Of a DNA stretch of 64,000 nt, positions 8,371 through 17,311 are shown one piece after another. Position 1 is the stretch's first letter. Every line of letters starts with the position of its first letter. The translations under genes were made by a program, and so were the position numbers. Under the pieces are notes generated by a model. The model was given only the letters and a program-made list of their open reading frames with translations, had not been told where the DNA came from and searched no databases. The DNA comes from Geminicoccaceae bacterium (GTDB lineage: Bacteria > Pseudomonadota > Alphaproteobacteria > Geminicoccales > Geminicoccaceae). Location of the stretch: NCBI GenBank assembly GCA_028285265.1, contig JANQPX010000030.1, forward strand, positions 310,001 through 374,000, read 5' to 3'.

Positions 8371-10335
8371 ATGACGACACAGATTCACTATCGCGCCGAT
8401 ATCGACGGCTTACGCGCCATCGCCGTGTTGGTCGTCATCCTCTTCCACCTCGACCCGACATGGCTGCCGGGTGGCTATGTTGGCGTTGACATTTTTTTTG
8501 TCATTTCGGGTTACCTGATTTCGCGCATCATTCAGCGCGAGCTCGATGACGGCAAGTTTTCCTTTACCGGATTTTATGCGAGGCGCGTGCGCCGAATCAT
8601 CCCGGCTCTCACTTTCGTTATTCTATCGACCGTTTTGGTATTTCAGTTCGTTTTTTCGCCAAGCGATCTAGAAAAGCTCGTCGAAAGCGCGATCTACGCA
8701 CAGTTCTTTCTCTCGAACCTATATTTCGCCTTCGTCGCGGATGCGTCCTATTTTTCCGATGACGCGCACTCTCAGGCTTTGTTGCACCTTTGGTCGCTAG
8801 CCGTGGAGGAGCAGTTTTACCTTTTCTGGCCGGTTATCTTGCTTTGGGGCTTTCGTGCTTTGCGGTTGCGGCAATTTATCGTCGCCCTATCGGCCCTGTG
8901 TATCGTGTCTTTCCTTTTGGGAAATGTGCTCTATCGCTACGACCCGATGACGGCCTATTACATGCTGCCTGCTAGGATTGGTGAGTTTGGCCTCGGCACC
9001 TTGGTAGCGTTGTTGCAGGCGAGAGGCGGGCTGGCGTCGGCGCTAGCCAGGCCCGGGATGGCGACGATGGCAATGGTGGTCGGCTTGATCATGATCGCCC
9101 TTTCCTGCGTCACCCTGCGACCCTATTCGGTGTTTCCAGGCGTGAACGCCTTGCTTCCAACGTTCGGAGCAGCCCTGATCCTTCTTGGAGGAATTGTCCA
9201 GCCTTGGCCGGCCCGCGTCCTTGGCCGCCCTCTGCCGGTGTTCATCGGCAGAATTTCCTATTCAGCTTATCTCTGGCATTGGCCAATTGTGGTTGGCATT
9301 CGCTATGTCGAAGGCGACTTGGATCTGGTTCAAAAGGGGATTGCTTTTGTCGCCACGATCCTGCTCGCATCCGTCACCTATTACGTCATCGAAGTCCCGT
9401 TTCGTTACAAGAAACTGGCGCTCGGGCGTGCACTCTTTCGCTATGCATTGGCGCCTGGTGTCTTTCTCCTCATTGCCGATGTGGGGCTTCGATCAACGGA
9501 CGGCCACGGCCTCTTCGCGCTGTCGCCAAGTTTCAAAGAACGATATGAGCGTCAGGTACGTGGATTGAACCCTAACGCCACGGCAGATTACGTTTGCCAG
9601 CGCAGCGCGCTTTCCCAGCGGGATGTTCAAAACCCGAATTGTGTCACCGGCGCTGCCTCCCATGAAAAGCCAGCCATTTTGCTATTTGGTGATTCCAAAG
9701 CGGCCCAGCTGGCCGGGCTCCTCGGCAAGGTCGGAGAGCACACAGGGGACTCCATTCGTAACGTCGCCCACACGGCTTGCCCACCGATCATTGATGATCC
9801 AGCGCGATTTAGCCGGGGCAAATATGCCACCAGCTGCGATCGCTCGGCGAAGGTCGTTTGGCCCACGGTCCTCGACTATCCAAAAGTTGTGCTTTCGGCG
9901 AATTGGGCGAGCTATCTCGAGCGTGACGATATGATTTTTGAACAAGCTCTTATCGAGACGATTGAGGCGTTGCAGGCGCAGGGGATCGAGCCCGCCTTGA
10001 TTGGAGAAGTGCCGTATTTTCCTGGCTATGATCGCGAATGCTATATCATTCAATTGAAGGTCAGCTTCGTGAACTGTGATGAGCGTGCACGCGCGCCGCG
10101 GGCGCTGATCGCCGAGGTGAATGCGCGTATAGGCAGGATTGCCAAGACGACAGGGGTCGCCTTTTTTGACTTTGCAGATCTCCTTTGCGATCGCTGGACC
10201 TGCTCCGCCAAGATTGATGGTGCCCCTCTCTATTACGATGCCGGTCATCTCAGTATTGACGGATCGATCAGGGTTGGTGAAATGGCCGTCAAGGATGAGG
10301 CGCTGCTCGCAAAGCTGGCGGCCTTTTTGCGCTAA
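8371..10335 (+). CDS. Acyltransferase 3 / SGNH membrane acyltransferase
   Basis: OafA/YrhL-type surface-glycan O-acyltransferase, 654 residues. The N-terminal part (about 1-375) is the ten-or-so helix acyltransferase-3 domain with YRADIDGLRAIAVLVVILFH near the start, GVDIFFVISGYLI, FYARRVRRIIPA and LHLWSLAVEEQFYLFWP. The C-terminal periplasmic part (about 430-650) is an SGNH hydrolase-like domain with LLFGDSKAAQLAG (Ser nucleophile) and DAGHLSIDGS (Asp-x-x-His). Such enzymes move acetyl or other acyl groups onto O-antigen, peptidoglycan or exopolysaccharide. No polysaccharide genes lie nearby, so the acceptor cannot be guessed. Confidence 0.92.
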   Translation: MTTQIHYRADIDGLRAIAVLVVILFHLDPTWLPGGYVGVDIFFVISGYLISRIIQRELDDGKFSFTGFYARRVRRIIPALTFVILSTVLVFQFVFSPSDLEKLVESAIYAQFFLSNLYFAFVADASYFSDDAHSQALLHLWSLAVEEQFYLFWPVILLWGFRALRLRQFIVALSALCIVSFLLGNVLYRYDPMTAYYMLPARIGEFGLGTLVALLQARGGLASALARPGMATMAMVVGLIMIALSCVTLRPYSVFPGVNALLPTFGAALILLGGIVQPWPARVLGRPLPVFIGRISYSAYLWHWPIVVGIRYVEGDLDLVQKGIAFVATILLASVTYYVIEVPFRYKKLALGRALFRYALAPGVFLLIADVGLRSTDGHGLFALSPSFKERYERQVRGLNPNATADYVCQRSALSQRDVQNPNCVTGAASHEKPAILLFGDSKAAQLAGLLGKVGEHTGDSIRNVAHTACPPIIDDPARFSRGKYATSCDRSAKVVWPTVLDYPKVVLSANWASYLERDDMIFEQALIETIEALQAQGIEPALIGEVPYFPGYDRECYIIQLKVSFVNCDERARAPRALIAEVNARIGRIAKTTGVAFFDFADLLCDRWTCSAKIDGAPLYYDAGHLSIDGSIRVGEMAVKDEALLAKLAAFLR

Positions 10336-10355
10336 CCGCCATCAGGAAGGGTTTC

Positions 10356-11462
10356 ATGACGACCGGCTTTGTTTGGGATGAGCGCTTTGCCTGGCACCAG
10401 CAGGGAACCATGCCACTTGGATCTGACGCCGAGCCTTATCCGGGGCCCGATACACCTGAGACGAAGCGGCGGATCTATAGCCTGATTCAAACCAGTGGAC
10501 TTGGCTCAGATCTCGTGACGCTTCAGCCGAGACGAGCAAGCGACACCGAGTTGCAGCGGCTGCACGACCCCGTCTATGTCGAGCGGGTTCGGGCCATGAG
10601 TGACGCTGGCGGTGGTTCGGTGGGCGAGACCGTGTCCATCGGTGAAGGTGGGTTCGACATTGCAGCGCTAGCGGTCGGTGGTTGCCTCGTGGCGATCGAT
10701 GCGGTTCTTGAAGGGCGCGTGAACAATGCCTATGCCCTTGTGCGCCCAGCGGGACATCATGCTGAAATCAGTCGTGGGCGCGGTTTTTGTGTCTTTGGTA
10801 ACGTCGCGCTTGCTGCCCTGCATGCCCGTGCCACGCACCATGTTCAGCGTATTGCGATCCTTGACTGGGATGTGCATCACGGTAATGGCACCGAGGATGC
10901 TTTCTATACCGATCCGAATGTTCTGACGGTGTCGATCCACCAAGACGGCAATTATCCCGAGCAACGGGGTCGGCTCGAGGATCGCGGCGACGGTGCCGGC
11001 TATGGTGCCAATATCAACATTCCCTTAGCGCCGGGTAGCGGACATGAGGCCTACCTCGCAGCGATCGAGCGCGTGGTTCAGCCGGCCCTGCGCAGGTTCC
11101 GTCCCGAGCTGATTATGATCGCGTCCGGTGTCGATGCATCGGCGCGTGATCCACTGGGACGAATGCTCTGTTCGGCCGAAACCTTCAGATCGATGACCGA
11201 TCGGGTGATGGCGTCCGCAGACGAGCTTTGCGGCGGCAGGCTGGTCGCCTGCCATGAGGGAGGGTATGCGCCGACCCATGCACCTTTTTGTACACTTTCG
11301 ATCGTTGAGACCATGGCGCGGACGCGGACCGGTGTGATTGATGCGATGGCGACAAGACTAGCGAACTCGCCAGGACATGCGCTTCAGCCCTGGCAAACGG
11401 AAGCGATCGATGCGGCGGCGAACCTGGCGGGCGACGTGCCAACCGGCACGGCATCAAGCTGA
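10356..11462 (+). CDS. Class II histone deacetylase family protein
   Basis: Zn-dependent amidohydrolase of the HDAC/AcuC/acetylpolyamine amidohydrolase superfamily, 368 residues. Visible: RPAGHHAEISRGRGFCVFGN, the metal and charge-relay run DWDVHHGNGTEDAFY, VSIHQDGNYPEQRG, and ASGVDASARDPLGR where the usual G-F-D-A-H becomes G-V-D-A-S (the Asp ligand is kept). The end CHEGGYAPTHAPFC carries the conserved GGY. Bacterial members deacetylate polyamines or short acyl-lysines. It starts 20 bases after the acyltransferase stop with AGGAAGGG ahead of the ATG, so co-transcription is likely. Confidence 0.9.
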   Translation: MTTGFVWDERFAWHQQGTMPLGSDAEPYPGPDTPETKRRIYSLIQTSGLGSDLVTLQPRRASDTELQRLHDPVYVERVRAMSDAGGGSVGETVSIGEGGFDIAALAVGGCLVAIDAVLEGRVNNAYALVRPAGHHAEISRGRGFCVFGNVALAALHARATHHVQRIAILDWDVHHGNGTEDAFYTDPNVLTVSIHQDGNYPEQRGRLEDRGDGAGYGANINIPLAPGSGHEAYLAAIERVVQPALRRFRPELIMIASGVDASARDPLGRMLCSAETFRSMTDRVMASADELCGGRLVACHEGGYAPTHAPFCTLSIVETMARTRTGVIDAMATRLANSPGHALQPWQTEAIDAAANLAGDVPTGTASS

Positions 11463-11652
11463 GCATTCAACGAGGCGCAGCTGCACCTATCCGGCCGTTG
11501 CCTCCGGCGAGGTATAGTGCTTTGACAGATCGGTTCGCCTGGGGGCGAGGGCTTCGGCTCTGTCAGTCGAAAAACTACAGGTCTTGATGAAACCGTTGGT
11601 GTGACAAGCTTGCTCTTGCCAAGGTCAGTCATCCCGCGCTGAATAGGGCTCC

Positions 11653-13392
11653 ATGAAGCCGCTTTCAGACATTGCAACCCGCCTTCGGCTCGCCTCAGGG
11701 TTGGTCCTTATGGCCTTCGTCGCCGGCCATCTGGTCAACCACGCACTGACGCTGCATTCGCTTGAGGCTGTATCAGCCGGTCGCGTCGTTTTTTCTGCGG
11801 TTTGGCGAAGCCTGCCTGGGACCATTCTCCTGTATGGCGCGCTGCTTATCCACATCGCTTTGAGCCTGTTCAAGCTGTATCAGCGCCGTCGGCTGCGCAT
11901 GCCCCTTTGGGAAATGGGACAGATTGCTCTTGGCCTTGCGATACCGTTCTGGCTGGTACTGCATGTTCTCGGTACACGCGCTGTGCATGAGCTGTTCGGC
12001 GTAAACGACAGTTACCTCCTGCAATTCGGCTGGGTTTGGGGTGGGAACGCCTCTGGCATGACGATCATGCTATTGCTCGTTTGGGCGCATGGCTGCGTCG
12101 GGCTGCATTTTTGGCTGCGCATTCGGCCCTGGTATGCCGCGGTCCGGCCTTATCTCATGGCGATGGCGTTGGTCATGCCTGTCATGGCGCTCGCCGGTTT
12201 TCATCTCGGTGGACGTGAAATACAAGCCATTGCCGAGCATGATCCCAACTGGTTGGCGCGGATCGCAGCCGAGCAGAATTGGCCGGATGACAATGTTCAA
12301 AGCTGGATTCAGGCCTGGGAAGGGCGAGTCTTGGGCGGCCTCATTCTCCTCCTTGCGGTCGTCGTGATGGCGCGGATGCTGCGCGACTTTCGCGAGCGTG
12401 CCGCTGGCCAGGTGGAAATCAGCTATATCGACGGCTCATCCGTATCGATCGAGCCAGGTATGACCGTCTTGGACGGCAGTCGTCTGGCAGGCATCGCTCA
12501 TGCCGCCGTCTGTGGAGGTCGCGGCCGCTGTTCCACGTGCCGCGTTCGCATAGGCGCAGGGGCTGACCATTTGCCGCCGCCTGCGGACGATGAGTTGAAG
12601 GTGTTGAACAGGATCGGTGCATCCGACCGCATACGATTAGCATGTCAGCTCCGGCCAATGCAGGCTCTCGAAGTGGCGCCTCTATTGCCGGCGACGGCGG
12701 GACCAGCGTCAAGCCGGGTCCAGGTTGATCCAGCGGCAGGCGTTGAGCGAGAAGTGGCTGTGCTGTTCGCCGACCTGCGAGCTTTCACTCGCATGGCGGA
12801 GGGGCGTCTGCCCTTCGACGTCGTGTTCATCCTAAATCAGTATTTCAAAGCGATGGGAGCGGCGATCGAGGACACGGGCGGGCGCGTCGACAAGTTCATT
12901 GGCGACGGTATCATGGCGCTTTTTGGGATCGACGCGGCACCAAGTGTTGCTTGCCGTCAAGCGCTGCTCGCCGCGAAAGCCATGGCGCACCGGCTAGAGG
13001 ATCTCAACCAAGACATGAAGGCCGACCTCCCGGAGCCGCTTCGGATTGGCATGGGCCTGCATGTCGGTCCCGTCATCCTGGGTGAGATGGGGTACCACCG
13101 CGCAACATCCCTTACCGCGATCGGTGACCCGGTCAACGTCGCCTCACGGCTCGAGACATTGACCAAGGATTTCAACGCGCAGCTCGTCGTTTCGGCTCAT
13201 CTTGCCCGACGGGCCGGTTTGGATCTAGGCGCCTTCGAGAGCCAAGATATTGACATCCGCGGTCGTCAGCGGCCGCTTCGTGTCCACATTGTCGCTGACG
13301 CTGCCTCCCTGCCGGGAAGCAATGACGAGTGGCGTCAATCGACCCTGCCGAGGTTCTCGGTGAGCAGCCTCTTTCCACGGATAAAGCGGTGA
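11653..13392 (+). CDS. Class III adenylate cyclase with haem-type membrane anchor and 2Fe-2S domain
   Basis: Three fused modules in 579 residues. Residues 1-245 form about six membrane helices rich in paired His (26, 30, 67, 104, 112, 146, 152, 184), resembling the SdhC-like dihaem-b anchor described for the quinone-responsive CyaC cyclase of Sinorhizobium meliloti. Residues 255-340 are a plant-type ferredoxin domain with the cluster cysteines C287-x5-C293-x2-C296 (CGGRGRCSTC) and C331 (LACQLRP). Residues 365-545 are a class III cyclase with metal Asp374 (LFADLRAF), Asp418 (GDGIMALFG) and transition-state residues in GDPVNVASRLE. A redox- or quinone-gated cAMP synthase is inferred. Adenylate specificity is assumed from the family. 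No phosphodiesterase or CRP gene is adjacent. Confidence 0.9.
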   Translation: MKPLSDIATRLRLASGLVLMAFVAGHLVNHALTLHSLEAVSAGRVVFSAVWRSLPGTILLYGALLIHIALSLFKLYQRRRLRMPLWEMGQIALGLAIPFWLVLHVLGTRAVHELFGVNDSYLLQFGWVWGGNASGMTIMLLLVWAHGCVGLHFWLRIRPWYAAVRPYLMAMALVMPVMALAGFHLGGREIQAIAEHDPNWLARIAAEQNWPDDNVQSWIQAWEGRVLGGLILLLAVVVMARMLRDFRERAAGQVEISYIDGSSVSIEPGMTVLDGSRLAGIAHAAVCGGRGRCSTCRVRIGAGADHLPPPADDELKVLNRIGASDRIRLACQLRPMQALEVAPLLPATAGPASSRVQVDPAAGVEREVAVLFADLRAFTRMAEGRLPFDVVFILNQYFKAMGAAIEDTGGRVDKFIGDGIMALFGIDAAPSVACRQALLAAKAMAHRLEDLNQDMKADLPEPLRIGMGLHVGPVILGEMGYHRATSLTAIGDPVNVASRLETLTKDFNAQLVVSAHLARRAGLDLGAFESQDIDIRGRQRPLRVHIVADAASLPGSNDEWRQSTLPRFSVSSLFPRIKR

Positions 13393-13572
13393 AAGGGATT
13401 GTCAGAGAAGACCGTCGTCCGGAATCAGACTCCGTCGCTACATGTCCTGACTGCGATCGGCGTGCTACAGCCAGCCATAGGTTCGCCGACATGGTGGTTG
13501 TGACGTAGAGATCAATTCCATGACAGCACCGTCGGACCAGTCTTGAGACATCAGCTGGATGATAACCTCGAT

Positions 13573-13601
13573 ATCGGGTGCTCCGTTAAGGAGCACCCGA
13601 T
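13573..13601. terminator. Perfect palindrome downstream of amt operon
   Basis: A 12-bp stem (CGGGTGCTCC core at 13575-13584, complementary arm 13590-13599, extended by two A/T pairs) with a five-base loop. It lies about 60 bases downstream of the small amt-linked gene on the minus strand and about 180 bases downstream of the cyclase on the plus strand. Neither side has a clear T-run, so it may act as a bidirectional transcript 3' end or RNA-stabilising hairpin rather than a classical terminator. Confidence 0.5.
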
Positions 13602-13658
13602 GCCGTTGGTTCCTGTCGAGAACATCATGACCCAAACTCGATACGGATCAGCAACGAG

Positions 13659-13823
13659 TTAGGACACTTTTTTGTAGGCCTCCAGTTCATGTCGAGAGCC
13701 TGCGATGCAAGCCCAAACGCAGAGGATGATGGAGACAACGAGCCAAATCGTCTCCCATGAGGTGCCTGCGCCCATATAGTAGGCGCCGGCGACGTCATTC
13801 CAACTATCGAAGATCGAACCCAT
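13659..13823 (-). CDS. 54-residue single-pass membrane protein linked to amt
   Basis: Small gene immediately downstream of amt, 24 bases after its stop. It encodes 54 residues beginning MGSIFDSWNDVAGAYYMGAG, then one strongly hydrophobic helix (about residues 24-41, TIWLVVSIILCVWACIAG), and a short charged cytoplasmic-type tail ending ELEAYKKVS. A GGGAG lies seven bases before the ATG, the best-placed ribosome site in this neighbourhood. The position suggests co-transcription with amt and perhaps a subunit or regulator of the transporter. No family recognised; function is inference from context only. Confidence 0.7.
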   Translation of the reverse strand: MGSIFDSWNDVAGAYYMGAGTSWETIWLVVSIILCVWACIAGSRHELEAYKKVS

Positions 13824-13847
13824 GATGATACTCCCGTGTTGAAAGGC

Positions 13848-15221
13848 CTACTCGGCCGGCGCCGATGATGTCGGGGCGGTGATGCCCTCGGGGTAAGCCG
13901 TGTTGGGCACTTTGGTGAGGTCAAGACCCAGAACCTCGGCAGCTTCACCAACTCGGAGAAGCCCCACCACCTTCAGGATGAGCGAGACGACATAGCCAGG
14001 CACAAAGCCCAAGAGGAACATTATGACCACGCCGACGAGCTGACCCGTGAAGGAGATGGTCGCCACACCGGGATCGCCCTGAAGGGCAGGATAGCCAGAA
14101 GCAAAGATGCCGACGGCAAGGACGCCCCAAATGCCAAGCGTTCCATGGACGGTGACGGCGCCGACGGCATCGTCAATGCCAAGTCGCTCGAGCATGCGGG
14201 CGGCTGGAGCCATGATGGCACCGCCTGCGAAGCCAACTGCGAAGGCGAGTGGTGGCCACCAGAGATCAAGTCCGGCTGCGACCGAGATGATGCCGCCCAA
14301 GGCGCCGGACATCATCCAGAACGGATCTCGGGTAATGGTCCATGCGCCGATGATGCCCCCTGCAAAGCCCATCAAGATATTGAAGCTCAGTGCGGACAAT
14401 GTCATCGGTGTGCCATAGATCGAGGCCCACTTGTCCGGGAACCAAGACCATGCCTCGCCAGGCACGATCACACAGGCCATGAGAAAGCCCCAAAAGCCGA
14501 CAATGATCAGCATGAGTCCCGTGAGCGTGAAGGGGAGGTTATGTCCGGAAATAGCGTTGGCGCTGCCGTCCGGATTAAACTTGCCAATGCGTGGCCCAAG
14601 GTTGATCAAGACGCCAAGCGCGAAGAAGCCTGCGATCATATGAACGACACCGGCCGCCCCGAAATCGTGATAGCCGAAGCCTGTGACCAACCATCCTGAG
14701 GCGTTCCAGCCCCAGGAGGCGCCGACGACCCAAGCGAACGAGCCAAGGACGATGGCCAGAATGATAAATCCCACGACTTGGATGCGCTCGATCACGGCGC
14801 CGGAGAAGATTGATGCGGTGGTCGCGGCGAAGAGCGTAAATGCTCCCCAAAAGACGCCTGTGGCATTGTCGGCCAGATTGGGACCCATCACCTCGCCGAC
14901 GGGGTTAGCGAAGTCGATGCCTGTCTGCCAACTCTCGGCCGTCGGGAGGAGACCCGGCGTCCAGGCCCAATAGACGAACCAACCGAAATAGAAGAAGGTC
15001 GGCACCATAAACGCAAAAGCCAGGATGTTTTTGATCCCAGAGGCTAGTACGTTTTTCTGCCGGGAAGCGCCCATCTCATAGGCTAGAAAGCCGGCATGAA
15101 TGACCACCATCAGTGGTATGGTCAGATAATAGTAAGTCTCGGCAAACATAGTGTTTAGGACGGCGTTGCTCGCCTCCAATTCCGCCAGTTTGGCTGTGAG
15201 CTCAGCAAGCTGCTCCTCCAT
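13848..15221 (-). CDS. Divergent ammonium transporter (Amt family)
   Basis: Amt/Mep/Rh-family channel for ammonium, 457 residues, about eleven membrane helices. Family hallmarks: the pore His of DFGAAGVVHMIAG, WGWNASGWL, the second His region VHGTLGIWGVLA and GFAGGAIMAPAARML. Two oddities: the protein starts with a heptad-like charged segment (MEEQLAELTAKLAELEAS) instead of a signal peptide, and the usual G-G-L-x-R-x-K-N after helix 1 reads HAGFLAYEMGASRQKNVL, so it belongs to a divergent branch. No glnK lies beside it; instead a 54-residue membrane protein follows. The start has a GGGGG about nine bases upstream. Substrate is assumed ammonium by family. Confidence 0.9.
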   Translation of the reverse strand: MEEQLAELTAKLAELEASNAVLNTMFAETYYYLTIPLMVVIHAGFLAYEMGASRQKNVLASGIKNILAFAFMVPTFFYFGWFVYWAWTPGLLPTAESWQTGIDFANPVGEVMGPNLADNATGVFWGAFTLFAATTASIFSGAVIERIQVVGFIILAIVLGSFAWVVGASWGWNASGWLVTGFGYHDFGAAGVVHMIAGFFALGVLINLGPRIGKFNPDGSANAISGHNLPFTLTGLMLIIVGFWGFLMACVIVPGEAWSWFPDKWASIYGTPMTLSALSFNILMGFAGGIIGAWTITRDPFWMMSGALGGIISVAAGLDLWWPPLAFAVGFAGGAIMAPAARMLERLGIDDAVGAVTVHGTLGIWGVLAVGIFASGYPALQGDPGVATISFTGQLVGVVIMFLLGFVPGYVVSLILKVVGLLRVGEAAEVLGLDLTKVPNTAYPEGITAPTSSAPAE

Positions 15222-15840
15222 AGACGTACCCCCTGATATCGTTCGGCCATTCTTGTGCCTGGTCGAGCCAGAATCTTAAGGCCAGTTCTTTTACATAGCC
15301 GTTAGAGCGTAATGTAACGAGCAGATATATCAAGGCCATCCAATCCCGGTGTCACAGGTCTCGGTCGAACGGATACTGTTTCAACGTCTCGTCTGATCCT
15401 TGGATTAGGTAGAGCGAGCGCATGAGCGTCGCCGTTCTAAGGGAGGGGCAGCCGGTAAGATCGGGCTTGACGTCACGAGCGGCTGGAAGCCTGTTTTTGG
15501 CAGCACCAAAGGTTGGCTGAAGAGGGCCCGCGCCTTTGCTTCATCTTTGTTGCCGTTCAATGATCGATCACCCGCAACAAGATGCCAATCACCGGATCAA
15601 CACCGGCTTTCCGTGTCGTGTTGGAAGCATCAGTCCATTAATGTTGTTGGTCAGTTTCCCGGTGGGGATGCCTTCACGGGCGCGCTCTCACGAGTTTGGC
15701 AACGGATTGGGCATGTCGTGGAAGAAATCGCACCAGGCAGCGTTAATGATTTTGCCAACTGCGGCCTGTCGATTGCCGATACGCATCAAACCGACGGGAT
15801 GAAAGCTTAGTCATCAATCAAATCATTGAGGGCATGGACC
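15222..15840. other. Gene-poor 619-bp gap between amt and GH5 gene
   Basis: Holds the promoter region of amt (minus strand), in which I see no convincing sigma-54 element. A plus-strand open frame from a TTG at 15547 to 15810 would give 87 residues but has no ribosome site and weak codon character, so I do not call it a gene; it could be the decayed end of one. Confidence 0.5.
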
Positions 15841-16818
15841 ATGAAGATATTCAGTCGATTGCTCACGACCATCGTTCTTGCATTGGCCGTCACTGCAAGC
15901 ATAGCGAAGGCGGATGGCTTTCGTGTCCAAGGGAGCCAACTGATCGACGCCAATGGCATTCCCTTTCTCATGCGAGGCATCAATCATCCGCATGCTTGGT
16001 ATGCCAACCTGACCGAACAATCCATGGCGGATATCGCCGCGACAAAGGCCAATGTGGTGCGTGTGGTTCTCAGTGCCGGTGAGCCATGGGTCAAGACATC
16101 AGCTGATGAGGTCGAGTTCATCATTGAACTCGCGAAACGCAACAGTCTCATTGTGATGTTTGAAGTGCACAACACAACCGGTTATGGCAGGCAGGAAGGC
16201 GCCATGCATCTAGCAGAGACGATACCCTACTGGCTCAGCCTTCGGGATGTCCTCGCCGGTGAGGAAGCCTATGTGCTGATCAACTTAGGCAACGAGCCGA
16301 CGAGCAGCAGTATCGGAACGGGGGCCTATGTCGAGATGAATATTGGCGTGATCAAAGCTCTTCGCGCTGCGGGCTTGAAGCATACCTTTGTTGTCGACGG
16401 CCACAATTGGGCGCAGGACGAGACGGGTGCGATGCGTGAGAATGCCCCCACGATCTTCGCAGCAGATCCGCTGAAGAATACGATCTTTAGTGTTCACATG
16501 TATCAGCAATATAGCCAGGCCGAGGCTATCGTGAGTTACTTTGAGGCGTTCAATGATGCGGGGCTCGTTCTGATTGTTGGCGAATTTGGACCAGATCATC
16601 AGGGAAAGGCGGTTGATGAAGACACCATTCTCCGTGCGGCGCGAGAATTGGACATCGGCTATATCGCTTGGTCTTGGTCAGGCAATAGTCCACCGGCCAG
16701 AGAACTCGACCTCGTCTTGGACTTTGACCCTGAACGCCTTTCACCCTGGGGGCAGCGCCTAATCGAGGGTGTTGATGGTATTCGGTCAACGTCGATCCCA
16801 GCGTCTGTCTTCGATTGA
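15841..16818 (+). CDS. Secreted glycoside hydrolase family 5 enzyme
   Basis: Endo-acting beta-glycanase of the GH5 (clan A) fold, 325 residues. A Sec signal peptide (MKIFSRLLTTIVLALAVTAS, cleavage after about residue 24) is followed by the typical opening LIDANGIPFLMRGINHPHAW, the strand-3 region ANVVRVVLSAG, the acid/base Glu in INLGNEPTSSS and the nucleophile Glu in LIVGEFGPDH. The HAWY start and NVVRVVLS region resemble the mannanase-like subgroup, so mannan or glucan is possible; the substrate is not settled. No carbohydrate-binding module. The ATG at 15841 is used because a TTG-started extension at 15826 precedes the signal. It is the only carbohydrate-active enzyme in the window. Confidence 0.87.
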   Translation: MKIFSRLLTTIVLALAVTASIAKADGFRVQGSQLIDANGIPFLMRGINHPHAWYANLTEQSMADIAATKANVVRVVLSAGEPWVKTSADEVEFIIELAKRNSLIVMFEVHNTTGYGRQEGAMHLAETIPYWLSLRDVLAGEEAYVLINLGNEPTSSSIGTGAYVEMNIGVIKALRAAGLKHTFVVDGHNWAQDETGAMRENAPTIFAADPLKNTIFSVHMYQQYSQAEAIVSYFEAFNDAGLVLIVGEFGPDHQGKAVDEDTILRAARELDIGYIAWSWSGNSPPARELDLVLDFDPERLSPWGQRLIEGVDGIRSTSIPASVFD

Positions 16819-16905
16819 TTAGGACGATGGATCAGTTTCGAAATCGCTAGACTGTCTGTCCTAAGCGCCATTGGGGGTGGCAACAGACGCCTGTCGCCAT
16901 GATCG

Positions 16906-17064
16906 GTGGCTATCCCCGTCGTATCTCGACCGCTGCCTTTGCTTGTCTTCATCGTGGCGTGTGGCATCGGTGCGCTTGCGCTCGTCGCATGCGATGGCGT
17001 CGATGTCGTCAAGAGCGCAGATTTTCCGCCGCCTTGGGCGGCCTTACCAAACGCGAAGAGATGA
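16906..17064 (+). CDS. Possible 52-residue lipoprotein
   Basis: A short frame from a GTG encodes MAIPVVSRPLPLLVFIVACG followed by IGALALVACDGVDVVKS, with a hydrophobic signal and a plausible lipobox LVAC (Cys29). The mature part would be only about 24 residues and proline-rich (DFPPPWAALPN). An in-frame stop lies just upstream, so the start cannot be much earlier. No convincing ribosome site is seen, which is the main reason for doubt. Lies between GH5 and the OmpA-domain gene on the same strand. The rest of the 16819-17311 gap shows nothing I can name. Confidence 0.35.
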   Translation: MAIPVVSRPLPLLVFIVACGIGALALVACDGVDVVKSADFPPPWAALPNAKR

Positions 17065-17311
17065 TGCCCTGGGCCCAGGTGCGAATCCTGCTTGCAGCTG
17101 CTTGAACAAGCGTTCCAAACTCCGTATTTTCTCCCATCTGTTGCTGCAATGTTAGAAAAACTGAAAGCGGTTGCATTGATACCTGTCGTGCTCAGGCAGT
17201 AATGATCGCTTTTTCAGCTGAAGTGACTACCTCTAGAAGATCAGCGCTGAAGTATTTCTCTTATTGATTATGGTCGTTTGTTGTAGCCTTTACTTCAGCG
17301 TGGAGTTCGCC

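Noticed and set aside
15547..15810. 87-residue TTG-started frame upstream of the GH5 gene
   Set aside because: No ribosome site, mixed codon character and no family; kept only as a remark on the gap.
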